A stretch of DNA of 64,000 nucleotides from Opisthorchis felineus (Eukaryota; Platyhelminthes; Trematoda; Opisthorchiida; Opisthorchiidae): contig SJOL01003912.1 in the NCBI GenBank assembly GCA_004794785.1, positions 129,395-193,394 on the forward strand. The letters are read 5' to 3'. A program made the translations under genes and the position numbers. The notes under the pieces are model-generated. The model was not told the origin of the DNA. It saw only the letters and a list, made by a program, of their open reading frames with translations, and did no database searches. Below, piece by piece: positions 1 through 13,600 of the stretch (position 1 is its first letter; the number at the start of each line of letters is the position of its first letter).

Positions 1-900
1 ACATAACTTCGCGCCAAGACTTTCATGCGGTTGATGCCCAGGTGTCCGAAATGAAACCGCTTTAGTACGCACGCTTGCAGGTTGACTTGTATTATAACAC
101 ACACGTTCACCAAAGAGAAGGCAACCGTCGACTTCAGATGAAGAAAATCGTTGATGGAATGAGGATTGAATGTCGCGTGTCACCGATGATAACCAGCGTG
201 TTCGATGATAGTGTATTACTTGTTGGAGCACGGGGTCACAGCTGGTTTCGTTACAGAAGGTCTCGGATGAATGCAGCGAGTACGGTGCTTTGACCGAGGT
301 GGAAGCCACAACTGTATCTTTTTCCGGCTTCGTTGTGAGTCCATCAGTCTTGATAAGGCTTCTGCCTGGCCGCTCATATCCGTAGACTGGTATTTGATTG
401 ACAAGTCATAGCCTAGGAGAATGGTCGTCCAGCGCTGGAGACGATTTACCGTGTATACCGGAACGCCTTTGTTCGAACCGAAAATGATGACAAGCGGTTT
501 TTGGTCGTTGAGGTGTGTGAGATGGCAGTCGGAAGTCATTTTGTGGAATTTCTTGAAGGCAAATACGATTGAAAGTGCTTCTTTTTCTATTTGACTGTAA
601 TTGTGTTCGGCTGGTGTCAAAGATTGGGCTGCATGGGTGATGGTTTTTTTTCTGTTTTTTTTCTGAATACTATGAAAGTGCTCACAATAAAGGAGAAAGT
701 ACATTGCTACTTTGTTGTAGTATTGTGGATTCAAGGTTTTTTGCAGAATATAAGCAGGAGAAACACCACTTTTGTACCAAATAATGTGATGAAAAATGAC
801 CACGTCGTAGGATCTCCCAAAATGTTTGGCTTTTTGTGCGCAAACTAAAGGCCGGAAACAGGCTTCGAATGGTCTGCGTTTACTGTAGTCTTCATGCAAT
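1..900 (-). mobile_element. Ty3/Gypsy-type LTR retrotransposon pol fragment (RNase H to start of integrase)
   Basis: Read on the minus strand, an open frame of about 227 codons (899 to 216) contains a Gypsy-class RNase H. Recognisable pieces are SLTPAEHNYSQIEKEAL, an NDQKPLVIIFGSNKG stretch (the equivalent of the usual TDHKPL) and NRLQRWTTILLGYD, followed by a QAEALSRL terminus. Further along the same strand, at about 62-1, the peptide FHFGHLGINRMKVLARSYV matches the zinc-binding start of Gypsy integrase (the H-x3-H half). The frame is broken between these parts, and about 700-640 contains an odd A-rich insertion-like segment, so this copy is dead. No LTR is visible here. The element is cut by the left window edge. 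It probably lies in an upstream intron or 5' flank of the reticulon gene and is antisense to it. Confidence 0.85.
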
Positions 901-1080
901 TTTCGATGAGGGCCTTCACAGGATGACTGCGGGACACCCGGTTTGCAGGGAATTATAACGCCCCTAGGATCTCTTACAATAGTTCTTCTGAGTCAAGTGT
1001 ACAGCACGATGACCGATCGATTTGTCTTGCCGGTACCTCTTCGTCGTGCATGAAGTTACCAGCTATTATTTAGACATAAC

Positions 1081-1260
1081 GCACTACTCATAAGTTGTGT
1101 TCCGTCTAGATTATGTATTGCGGGATCTCGAATATATGAAACATAATACGGCCTTGTACAGCACATTCAGTTGGAGCACATCATCATCTGGATTCGGTTG
1201 AGTCTGTGGTTAAAATCAAATGAGTGTGCAAATGAGTGTACTTCGTCAACTATTACGTTT
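1081..1260 (+). repeat. Dispersed repeat family R2, copy 1
   Basis: This copy contains the family core: a GCACATTCAGTTG segment, then GATTCGGTTGAGTCTGTGG and an AAATGAGTGTA tail. The same order of blocks recurs near 21118, 30318, 42497, 52913 and 63893. The first 20 bases (ACTACTCATAAG) are the reverse complement of the ATGAGTAGT block that opens other copies. Confidence 0.6.
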
Positions 1261-1396
1261 TCCTGCATCGCATGACTCACGACTCATTGAGTTTTCCTTG
1301 GTTAACCAGCCTATTGGCTTCCGTTCTGATGATTCCCTGTTGTGCGCTTGCGAGTTGCAATACACACCCACTTTCGCACCCTTTTTATCCTCACAG

Positions 1397-1622
1397 AAAA
1401 CCTCATTCAGTGGCGTGATCCATTGAAGACTGGAATCCTTACAGTCGTCGTGTTGACTATCCTCGTCAGTCTATCTTGTCTTTCCTTTATATCTGTATTG
1501 GCCTATGCTGGACTGGCCTTACTGTGTTGCACATTTGCGGCCCGACTTTATCACTTCATTTTGCCGTCATCGCCAAAGACAATAGACAAGCCTGGAACAC
1601 CAGCTCCCCACGACATTTTGAC
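1397..1622 (+). CDS. RTN: Reticulon exon a: first hydrophobic hairpin
   Basis: The acceptor TTTTATCCTCACAG ends at 1396 and the donor GTAAGT starts at 1623. The exon begins with two bases of a split codon and ends with two bases (AC). It encodes NLIQWRDPLKTG, then a hydrophobic run including ILTVVVLTILVSLSCLSF and LAYAGLALLCCTFAARLYHFIL, then a short polar linker PSSPKTIDKPGTPAPHDILT. A second AG at 1409-1410 could give a start at 1411, but the family alignment favours 1397. Reading through the donor meets a stop at 1624. Confidence 0.9.
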
Positions 1623-4600
1623 GTAAGTTAGCCGACTTATTCGGTCAGGATCTCTGAGCAAATATCACGTTAAACCTTTGTTCCACTTGGTAGGTTGTCC
1701 GACGTCCGTTCAGTTTTTTATGTATTTTTGACCGAACTTATTTAAGTGTCCGGGAGTGAATCACATTGGGGCAATCGGAGACGTTCAATTTTGCAACTGG
1801 ACACATAAGCTCGAGGGAAACTTGGTAGCAATGTGGATATCCTACTGTATCACCGTAACAAGAATTGAGCGTGCGCATCTTCCGTGTGAAGAAGGTAGAG
1901 ATTGACAAGGATGTATCTTCCACTCATTTCAGGCAGTTCTGGCTTACCACATGGACAAGTTTGTCTACTTGGCACGTGATCTCTTCTCCCTAGCCTGTAT
2001 GTTAGCAGAATGGAGTATAGGTGTCGGTGGTTCTACTGCCAACTACAACTTGTCTACGTGTAGTGGACGATTTTTTCGATAATTCTGTGGAAGTGAACCA
2101 CCAGCTAGCGGTATGTCAGAGGAAGAGAGAGAGACCGTTTTGAGGAGCAGTCAGCAATAATCTTCCAGCTGCGGCCACGAGTAAATATGCTGTCCCCCCG
2201 AAGAGAGCCCCTAAGAGAGTTAAACTACCCCTCTACATGTTGTGACCCACAGCACCCCAAGCCAAAAAGGTAACCATAATATAAAATACGTATGTGAATT
2301 GACGGTGGCTAACGGGAGGTAGGAGCCATCCGAACCACGCACCACTGGGTCTAACTTATCTACACCAGCAAAGGATGTAGCACACACAGTGAGTATTAAA
2401 CTGATTAATTCGTCGCTTTTGATGCTCCGTATAGCATTCCATCGTTTAGAGATTCCAGCTGCTTTTCACTGCGGCAACTTGTGTTTGTTTTTTCGATGTT
2501 TTATGTCGTGACAGGAGTGGGGTGAGGGCTAAAGTGCCACTTTATTCTCTTAAGGGACATGCCACTTTATCACTTTTGCTCACACTTGAATTTCATCCAC
2601 ATTTTTTGTACTGCCTGACCGTAGCACTTACCAAATCCCGTTGCTAACCTACAGCATGCTAGTGGCCAATGAGCTCACCCAGCTCACCCAGAGACCACAT
2701 AGGTTTAAGTTCGGATATAGTGTTTTGGTGGCCATGAGTTGGCTTAACTTTGTTCCCATTTGGGCAATGTTTATATGGAATATGGCCAGTAACAAAGTAA
2801 CATCGGCGGTCCTCCCCCATACACGGCATCGCAGTGTGTTCTCTAGCCCAAAGCTGGCTCGAGATAGCTCAGTGGTTAGATCTCAAAGCTTCTGACCGGA
2901 TGGTCCGTGGTTCGAACTCGACCGTGACTTTTCGACTGCTCTTGTCAAAATTTGGATAGCTTGGCAGTATCTCAACTCTCGTAGATCCTTAGAGTTGCGT
3001 GGTAGCTGTGCACCGGATGAATGTCACAGCTGTATGTGGTGATTTTTGATGTGAGGTCATACACTACAGACTTGAAGGCAAATAACGATGATAAGTACAA
3101 CCAAATGGTAATTCTGCGGGGCCTCTCCATGGAGATTATCGCTATTTCGGTAGCTTTGGTACTCTTGCGTGGATTCATTAAACCTTTTCTTGACCGCACA
3201 TTTTACTGTGCAATGATAACGAAACGTTTATCGGGAAAAAGTTCGGTCGTTGCATGCGAAATAACTGGGTTCATATCGAAATTCCACGATAATTTATTAA
3301 AAATTAGTATTCTTTTTGCTGCGAACTGATGACCACTATGTATCGCACATGCACTCTAGGCCCAACTTACCCTCAAACTTAGCCAGTTTCGTATTGCTTG
3401 TTAAACTTTTTTCGTTTTGCTTCCCGCTTACTTACTGCGTGATGGGCACTAACGATTCACAACCCTAACCACGCTAATACGCGTCTTGCAGTTAAACAGC
3501 TAAGTCGCAGCAAAAGTAGTTAGTTCCTGTCGAGGCGATGTATTCATATTCTGACCATATCTCAGTTCTCCTGCTTCCGTCTGGCCGAATGACAGCTGGA
3601 GCTGCTTAATTTAATTCTTCAAACTTCAGCGCACACTTTAGATGATGTGGTTTCAGTTAGAAATCGGACTTCTAATTATTTTCCTGACGATGTACTACAT
3701 AGCATACCCGCCTTATTACTCCCATTTGACGACTGACTTCACAAATTGACTACCAAATGTTTGGTCAAACATTTGCGAGCTGTTTGGCGATCCTAGGTCG
3801 TTTTTGCCACAGGTTTTCGTTCTCTCAGGTAAGATGAACGTGTGGTATGGTATTAGTTCCTTATGAGGGGTCAATGAGTAGAAAGGATTTCACAGTCAAC
3901 TCAAATTGTATCCTTGTAGAGCATACGCTGTTCTGGTTGCCTGAAGACCACCATCGTGTTCGCAAAATACTTGAGTCTTGGACTCAAGATGACTCAAGAT
4001 GGGCTCAGTGGTTAAGGCGCGAAATATCACCGGAAGGTCCTCTGTTTGAACCTAACCTTCGCATCTCAACTGCTATGTCTAGGCCTGGGCAGCCCGCTTC
4101 ATCCTCATCGTTGACAGCAACACTGCCGTACAACCAAGTCCGTTTATTTGAGTGAAACCTTATAATGGAACGAAAATTGGGCAGGGAGGGGATCCAAGAT
4201 TGGCCTACCACGAACACCCGAGGTGCCTACACCTCCAGCACTCAGTCAGACAACCTGGATAGAGACTGGCGGTATGAACGCCACTGACATCGGTTAGCCG
4301 CCATGTTGTTCAGTGTCTCCAACCAATCAGGTGGACCCCAGCCTGGAAGACGAGCAGCACCAAAAGCACCCAAACGTTTCGCAATATCCTTCATTCTTTT
4401 CTTGGATGTCAAACTCTGTCCTCGTCTATGTTTCTGTCACTCCGAATTAGACACCGAAAACAGTGCTAGTCTCGGTAAGCGGGAACTGGGTATGCGTGAT
4501 GCATGGCACGACCACCTTAGCGTGCAGTGCTGGATATTAACGACCAATTGGAAAAGATATGCAAAGCGCTACCCAAAGCCGGAACTTCCGTTTGTAGTAC

Positions 4601-7600
4601 AATACAGCCAACCTTCTCCAAACATTGGACTATAGCTTTGCTGGAGACTTGGCGACAGCTTCCTCCTGGCCGCAACCACAACCTATACCGACGCATCATC
4701 CGACTACAGATGAAACTGAGTGTCCATACAGACCGAGAAGCTTGGTGGACTCGAAGGTCCAAAGAAGTGGAAGAGGCAAAAAATGCTGGAAACATCCGTA
4801 GGCTGTTGTACTTGATTTGTTCGAGTGGTCCCCGGAAGCCTCTTGTCAGCGAAACTATCAGGAACCACAATGGCTCTCTAATATCCAGCAAAGGAGAACG
4901 TTTAGACCGGTGGGCACAGTACTTCGAATAATAATTCAGTTGGCCACTTGCTACCTCCAATCCGGAGTGCCGTCCATCAACAAAAAGTTGGACAATGAAT
5001 ATGGAACCCTCTTAGTCTCAGAAGTGTCCGAGTGTATATCTCTATTCAAGCGTTATTGCGTTATGGGGTGAATCCCTCAGTCAATGCTTGTCTAGCCTAT
5101 TTGGGTCTATCTGGGAGAAAGAGACCGTTCCAGATAACTGGGATGAGTCGATAATAGGGCCCGTTTTCGAAAAGGGTACTCGCTGTGAATGCAGTAACCA
5201 CAGAGGTGTTGGTTTCGCTCCCGTTGTAACAAGGCTTCTGGCATCACTGATTCTTCGTCCTCTTACGGTGGCACGATGAGTTGGCCACCGATGTTTCGGA
5301 GACCTTCCAATGTTCATCATTGATGTTCCTCATTAATGACAAAGTTAAGCAACAATGTAGAGCGTGGACATCCTTGTCGAACACCACTGCCTATAGGAAA
5401 GCTTTTGTGGAGCCCCCCGTACACCCTCGCTTGCGCACATATATGTGAATACAAACAGCGCATGAATCGCGGACTTATGGGGCGCAAGCGTGTTGAGAAC
5501 TATTTGGTCGGCAAAATTGAACGCACTCTTGAAGTCAAGTAACTCCAAGATTTTAGGGTACCTATACGCGTGTGACCAAGCGGCTCCTGTAGTTTCGGAA
5601 GTTAATGTTGAACGGAAACAGTTCGTTGTCAGCACATGACTGCAGCATGCGTTCGCCGTTGTCCATGGTTCTGGATTTCAATCCTAGACGACCAGCCAAT
5701 CGACACCTAGCAGCGCGAAGTCTACCTACTTGCACATCCGTATCTTCGGCAACCACAACAATATTTGAGCTTGTATGCCACCGCAACAGGACACGCAAAG
5801 CGTCGTAAAAGCTGTCTTGGAGTGTATCAGAGCTTGAGTCTGTTGGGGCGTTAGCAGATACGATGAACAGACGGAGATTATCCGTGCGTTTACAGGATAC
5901 TCTCACAGACGTTGTCGAACAGACCGCACAGAGGCGGCCATCGATAAGCAACCTTCCAAACAGAGACCCTTCAGCTCGGTGGCTTAGAAAAATACCAACC
6001 CCAGCAGCAGCGGCTCCTGGATCACTAGAGGTGCGCAACCTGAAAGAGCATATACCGATGAGGAGGTCAGTTCAGCAACCGTACTTGGGTCTTGAATCCC
6101 CGTCCTAGACAGACAGCACAAATCAACAGAAAGCTATTCCAGCGTACATACAAGAGCAGTCTGTTGTCTGGCTTGTCTGGAAATGTGAGCGCTAAAGACT
6201 GCCAGATGAGCTGAGCGTCGTGGTTTGAAGAGTGATTTCATATTGTCTGTGGTCGAGTCAACTGTAGGTATTACAGCTAGCGGCGATTGGTGGCAGACGT
6301 TTCTGCCAGTCCTTAAGAATGGTTCTACGGAGCTGTCGCTAGCAGCTGGATGAGGAGGGGAAGGAGAATAAATATGCGAAAGAGGAAGAAGGGGGCTTCA
6401 GCAGTAGCCTGTTTTCGCTTACGTGCCCTACTGTATGTAGCAAGTGAGGCAACCCGGCTGATGGCATCACTCAATAGCCCATGCGGCATGAGATTAGTTG
6501 TAATTGCTCAGTTCAATGTTAAACGAGGGCTGGAATGCTGCCAGGGCACCCAAACCTAGACAGGAAAACGGTTAGGGTCCTCGACCGCAGGCTTTGGCTC
6601 AGAAGTCTAGCCGCAAGACAGCGTTGTTTGGTGTAAGACCGTCAGAGCAGCCTATATTTTAAGGAGCTAGTCGCCACACATGTTCCAACGCCAAACCTGG
6701 AGAGCTGGGAGATTGTGTTGGTCAGACTTCTAACCATTAACCAACCTTGTGTGAGACTCTGCGCCATTACAGCTCATTGGGTTGCGGCGACACACAAGCC
6801 GTCACACTGCTGTAAACTCAGTCCCTTGTTGGTAATTTGTTGGAATTGGTTGGTAATTTGTTGTTGTTGTTGACGAGGAGCTAGTAGTATCTCAGCCCTC
6901 GTGCTTCCTTCGGGTGGTGTAGCAACTAGGTAGCTACAACTGAATGGTTGTTATTACTCTTATTATTATTATTATTATTACCATCATCATTATTATTGTG
7001 TCATGTACAGGTGTAGCTGTCGGTCGCACGTGAGCCGTCGACCAACTTCGTTCGAGGGATTCACGGCTTGGATACCAAACATCAGCCGACTTTCGCTTTT
7101 TCATTCCCATTCTGTCATGAAGTCGGCTTTCTAACCGGCAAAAAAGCATTTTGTATTCATTGTATTTGTGCTTATTTCGGTACCATTTTTTATAATTTCT
7201 AGACATCCACTTTGTTGATTTCTATATGTTCCAACCCTTTCTCTAGCGAATGGCTAAACACCGACATGAATTTGCCTCGGGACAAAATCGTCGACCGAAC
7301 TGTGTCTCTGTCTTCCGACTTTGAAACTTTTGCCATTCGCTTGCAGCGCATCTTGTTGTTGAAAGACGTCCTCGATACGGCTAAGGTATGTTGCACTCTC
7401 ATCTAGTTCATTTACCTTCATGTTTGTTCGTGTTTGCACCATTCTATCCACGCTTTCACATTAATCCATTCTGCCGACGGTGTTACTACTTATGCATGTT
7501 TTTTTCTAGACCCCGCCTCTGTCGAAATCAACTAAAGCGGCGTTCAGCTAAAGGCGTGAGAACATTTTGATGCACGCACTATTCTTGCTGTTTTTGACGC

Positions 7601-10600
7601 TCTTATCTGTAACGCTTGAAGTGTTCCAGCTTGTACACGGACAACCACAACGGTAGCCGTGCCTGGCAGATTTATCATTGTTCTTTGAAGGCATGAAGAA
7701 TGAATAACGTGGTCCCGGGACCTTGGTGAGCACGGATGCGTTTGTGGCGGGCTAGTCCACATGTAGGCACTGCATCAATGCTCTAGTGGCGACTGGCTGC
7801 GATTGTGGACTGTGCAGAGCAGTTATGTACATTATAAGCAAGTGGGGAAAAAACAAATGCAACCTGCTTCCACGAATCTGCCATCCAAAAGAAAGTGTGT
7901 GTCCATGTCGTAAAGGAACTTAACATCGATAAAAAGACGGTGTCAGAAGAATAGCTCTTTTTTTCAGGAATAAAACTGCCTGAGAGAAGCATTCCAACAT
8001 CTTCAAGAACTCTGTCAATATTGCTGGTCCCAAGTATGAAGGTTGCAGTCTTGCTTGCATGCATGCAACATTCAGCTGTAACATCCTTTCGGTTCCTAAC
8101 TGCCATGCCACCCGAGGGAAACACGAAGGCTGGGATACTGCCAGGTTGCCCAAGCCTAGACAGGGGAAGTTGAGAGGCAAAGCCGAGGTCGGGTTCGAAC
8201 TATGGACCATCCGGTCAGTAAATTCGCGCTCCAACCACTGAGCCACTTCGCAGTCTTGCTTGAACCATACCAGGCCACACGACAGGAGCTGAACGGTGTA
8301 GCTATGAGCATGCTTACTCGATCTGATTGGAACCAATTAGGTTCGCACTCTCCAGGAACCCATATTTCGAAAGGTGTGCTTTTAATCAGCTGTTGCGGAA
8401 CGCTTTGACAGTCATATGATCATCGCTCCTCAGATGGATGGCACAGTTGGTGAGCACAGATGAGATAACCGTAACCAGCACTTTTATTAAGTTGAACGCA
8501 GGAGCAATCAGGACGAAAACCTTCGTGAGGCTGATCCTTTCTGGAACTGTCCACACTGTTCTTTAAACATCAGGTGCGATTCGAAACCGACGACTTGGTA
8601 AACCTTAGAGCCTTCATGAAAATCGATTACCAGTCAGGACAACGGCCTGCCTATCTGAATCAGCTGACTCACCAAACAGCTGGTTAGAGGAAACCACAAC
8701 TTGTGAGTGTTATTCACCAGCTTCACAAGACGCTCGGTGAGCGCGTAGTCCTGAGGTCAACTGTGACATAACGGTATACCTACCTGTTGAGATTTCGTGT
8801 GGCACACCTTTTCGGGCCGAACAAACTAACAGCCCGTCTGGAGTTGGATTGCACTTGGCATAGACGATACCGGGACACAGGAATTCGATTGCCATGCTGC
8901 TATTTCCAGAGCGCCTGTCAGATTTACTGACTATAATTTAGGTTATATGTTCGTGAGCATATGCTGCTACCCCAAGGATATTGCACGTATTTTTGGAAAG
9001 CCAGTCGACATCCATCGTAGATCCTTGAATAGTCTTATAGTTTCAACAAGAACACAGTAAAGAACGTTAATGTCTTCGAGATCTCGCCATATGATCATTA
9101 CATACCCAGTGGTTAAAATAAGGTAAACAAGGTAAACAGGTAAGTAAACAATTAAGTAAACAGTTAAAATTGGTCACTAAATTGGAAAACGCGAAAGACT
9201 GGTTAGCGGAGGATCTTTTGGTTCAACTTTCGGTGAACGGCGCTTACGAAGTTGAAGCTCCAATTGATTTAAGAAAGGTTCAACGATCTTGAATCTGTTG
9301 GTTTGACAGCATATAAAGGGGGCTATGGCAGACAGATAGCATAACAGTATGGTATGGAGAATCACCAATGCTCTCTGTGAACACGCGTTTCAAATTCTTG
9401 ATCCACTTGGCTGTAACAAGATACAACTAATGAGCCGCCGGGTTTCCCTTTTCCACTGAAGGAAAAATATCCAGAATCAACCGACTTGGGTTAACAACGT
9501 TATTCAGTTTTAAATGCAGAGGTCTTGATCCACATAACCAGTCTATCCCGGTGCTTACCCAGAAACACCTGATTAACCCTCCCCACTTCACACACTCAGT
9601 GGGCTTTCGCTTAATATTGTTATCGTGTGTGTCTAACTATGAAAGGTAGCCACAAAATGACGACACAACTAGCACCGTATCAGACTCGGCACACTGAAAA
9701 GGCTAGTATGTTAGGATGAAGCATTTTCAGGCCCTAATAGGACAAGTAAACAGTTGAATACATTAGTACATGCGTCCAGCAGAATGGCGTCTGCATTACT
9801 AATAAACCAAACCGTAGAAAGTCCCACTCTCATTTAGAAGACGGTGACCTTGAAAGGTCACCTTTAGCACCATCGCAGGTGTTACACGCGACTGTATACG
9901 TGCACACATCAGTCGGCACAAATACAATTACCATATCTATTGTGCTTCCCTTGTTTATGCCACTCTAATTGGTTAAGCACTTAGAAATATCAACACAGTC
10001 GTGATACGAATTAACAATTGTGAGCTCCCGACATTTTAACTTTATAGCAATAAATTACATCGCCTTCATTCAACTATCATCTCTTCATTCAACGATAACT
10101 GTAATCAACAATCGTTCAGCTGTAACACCCTTTCGGTGTCTAGCTGCCATTCCACCTGAAGGAAGCTCGAGGGCTGAGATACTGCCAGGTTGCCAAGTCT
10201 AGACAGGAGTAGCCGAGATCCTGAGGTTGGGTCCAACCATAGACCTTCCGGTCAACAAGTTGGTGCCGCAACCACTGAACTATCTCGAGCTCGCTATCTC
10301 TCTCGGCTGTCGCTAGGTGACGCGTTTTTTGTTTAGGACGACCGCTATTGTGTCGATTCATCCGACCAATGTAAGACGGGTGAATATACGGAGCGTTCTC
10401 TCTAGTTTCATCACTTCACGACAAAAGCAACCGACGGTGCCTAGAAGCAACTGCATTTCTACTGGAGACGCTTGGGATGGCTCATACAAATCGCCCCGTT
10501 TAAGAGGAAGCAGACTCTTTGGGGGAGTTTTTTTGGTACCCCCTGAAGGCATTTTTCATGAGTGGGAAGATCCAGTACTGTATAGAACATTTTAACGTTT

Positions 10601-13600
10601 CACATAGGCATGCCCTTAGTGTGACTATCTGCGATGGTGTTTGATCATTTTTAAGGATATCTGTTATTGTTCTCATCGGTATTGTTTTAAAATAACGTAT
10701 CTCGCAATAGTATCACTACATGTGGCTACGTTATTTCCCTCTTTTTTTTAGTTCGTTTTCTTGCTGTATCTCCTTACGGTGCTCGGAAGCTGGTTCAATC
10801 TTCTAACTCTGGTTATTGTGGGTAAGAAGTAAAGCCCTTTTTAGATAGTTTTCTGTGTTGCTGTGACTTAGTTTCCCGTTTTGATGAGAATGCCGCCTAG
10901 GAAGAAATGGATCGCATATCACAGACGAGGAGTTACGTTCTGTAGGTCAAACTGGGGGAACCACGTATTGACGAGAAGGCACCGGTTCTGCACAAAACTG
11001 TTTTCTTTAGCCCGTATTCTGTGTGAAGATACTCAGAGATATGATCCTGAAGGTCTAACAACGAAGCAGGGAAATCCTGTTTACCATACTTGCCCTCGCT
11101 GTCAGCGGGGCCGCACGTATAAGCTGTTGCACTCCGGGCAGCCTTGTCTCTACACATAGTAACATGGCCATGTTTTCAGTGTTGTGCGCAGGCCCATTTC
11201 AACACAAATTTCCCAAAATCTGTTTAACCTGACGATTTTCACGGGACACTGAATACGCACTAGTTAGCACTTTCAATGCACAGCCGTTCTCTATCTAACT
11301 TGTCGCTGTCGTTGATTAGAACTGCGGTAGGTGGAACCAATGTGCCACAGAACTTGGCTCAGATATGGACAAACGGCTTTCACTCCGGGTCATTTTATCT
11401 TGTGGTACAAGCGGGTTGGGCGTGCACATATTCCTCGAGTGGCTCAGCGACTAGGCAGAAACGGTTCCCGGCACTGCTTGCGGTGATTAGTGAAAGTGTT
11501 TGTCCGTTAGCATCCGCAGAATTCAGAATTTCGCGATCCCTCAAATACGCTCATTTTCAGATTGAAATCTCTACGACGATATCAACATATCCTCACTTCT
11601 TAACCTTACTTTCGTGACAGTTAACCACCCGACTTTAGGAATAAGGAAACACGATAACATCTGATACTGTTTCCCGCTTAAATTTCTCTCATCAGAATTT
11701 ATGAGGAGTGGTTACCTAATCCGGCACAATTGAATGACTGAGGCGTATATTTTCACTGTCAAACTGCAATTCGACCTAAAACCAACTTGTTCCTGTTGGA
11801 CCTTCGCTGTTCCAACTGAAACGGTTCATCACTAGTGACTGCTTCAGTTTATAGCTTACCTATTCATTTCATATTACTCGAGATGTGTTGTAGCCAGAAT
11901 ATATGAATGTTGCTGTCTTCAGACTCACGCAAGTATTGTGATGGGTCTTGTGATTAAAACGAGGTCATCAACTCAACGTGTCCAACCCAATACCTAAATC
12001 TGTTTGATACCGCGAAAAATTGGCGCATTCGTCACCTTACAATTACCACAGGAAGGCTCCCTGATGTTTGCCCTATCACATTGCCCGTGTGACTAATGGT
12101 TTATTAATTTCGTCTCGTTGCAGTACGTGCTTGTTTTAGTGTGAGTGGTCAGGTAAATCGGGAGGTCACTAGGCACCCACCGTATTTGGAAGGGTAGTTA
12201 GTGCCCTATGTTCTATTCTACACCTGTACCGTTATTCCGCGCACTGCACGGCCCTGTGGAAAGAGTCTATTGTTCTGATACCTTTTTCAAAAGAATGCTT
12301 GAAAAATTAGCTGGCTGTCCAGATTAGAGTGTGACTGTTACAAGGCCTGGTACCAACCGCACCTAAGGTCCCTGTCGTTGTTCAATAGTCCTTCCGGAAT
12401 TCTCATATCATAAGGAGAAATGCTTTTTGGTTACTATATTGAGTAGCCTTTTTTTGGGAGCGCAATGCCATATATTTTAGTCGCAGGAAAACTTGTTTTT
12501 GGGAGTGTTGTCGAGTGAACAATTTTGAGCAATAAATGTATTTGGGTTTGGATAAGGTGTCGGTCAACTCGTTTTTTTTACTCTAACCTTTACTACTGCC
12601 TGATAAGTTCACCGCATAACTGACGTTTACCTAGCCGTCGCTGGCAAACCTCAACCTCCAAACTCAGATCGGGTTTACAGCGTTCAGCAACACCTACCTC
12701 CTGTTTTGATCACGGTGATGATTAAATGTAGGCCGGCAGTCAGTGACTGTGGTCAAACTTCGTGCTGTCCGTTGTGGTCATACTATCCTCTTTACCCGTC
12801 CGTGTCACCCAAGTAATGCCCAAGAGCCAGCGTCCTCTCAGTTTGGGTTTCATCTCTGCCAATGTTGTTGGCGTGCACCAAGCTAACTGATCGATCAGAA
12901 CACATGGGAGTTTGTATCAGACTGCCTGCCGCTATCGATTGGCCACCAGTGACATATGTGGTACTGGCGGATAGTGTTCATCCATGTCGTAACACTTCCA
13001 TCCACATGACAGATAATGGGATGGTTCGGGTAGAGTAGTCAGCCCGGAAAAAAATGAATAAATTTGTCAGTACACAAACTTGAAAATGAGGCTGTTTCGT
13101 AGACAATGAGGAATATATGTTTTTCTTCCGTGGTGCCATCTCTCAGAAGATGCCGGGAGCTTGACGGGCTCGGACGTTTTGCAACTTTATGTGCTCGGTG
13201 ATAGAAGATGCTAACAGATTTGTTTGCGTCACTCAGTAACACATTATCGTTACCGTACAGGTCATTCTGAAGAGCTTGACAGTACTCGTGATCAAACTCT
13301 TGATGGTGTCCGCTCAACCATTTTTTCCCTTTATCTGCAGGTTTCGTCCTTCTGTTCACTTTGCCGAAGATTTATAACCTCTATCAGGTATGTGCAACCT
13401 AATATTTTCATGTCTATCACAGAAGTGGAGCCCTTGATAGATCTTCCGGGGTTTGTTTTAAACTGTTACTCATCTTTTTTCGAAGTTTTTGACGACTTTC
13501 TCCTAGAGTCGGAGAAACAGGCTATAAGTGTCTGCGGGTTCACTCCTGCCGAAAAAGTGAAATCGGCATCAAGCATAGCGTCAACCAGTTTATATTCCGC

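Larger units (their letters stand above)
1623..7246 (+). other. Reticulon intron a (5.6 kb), repeat-filled
   Basis: No further exon is seen here. The intron holds two SINE copies (2857-3036 and 3993-4100), a 3' SINE half with an ATT microsatellite (6882-6997), and the composite LINE at 4517-6290. Stretches 1630-2850, 3040-3990 and 6300-6880 contain only short chance ORFs. Confidence 0.6.
7386..10751 (+). other. Reticulon intron b (3.4 kb)
   Basis: It holds two minus-strand SINEs (8071-8254 and 10113-10293) and a TAAACA-rich tandem patch at 9119-9168. I see no exon between 7386 and 8070 or between 8255 and 10112. Confidence 0.6.

Noticed and set aside
2857..2930. tRNA genes at the A/B-box matches
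   Set aside because: There is no cloverleaf, anticodon arm or acceptor stem, and the body is shared with SINE copies. They are annotated as SINEs.
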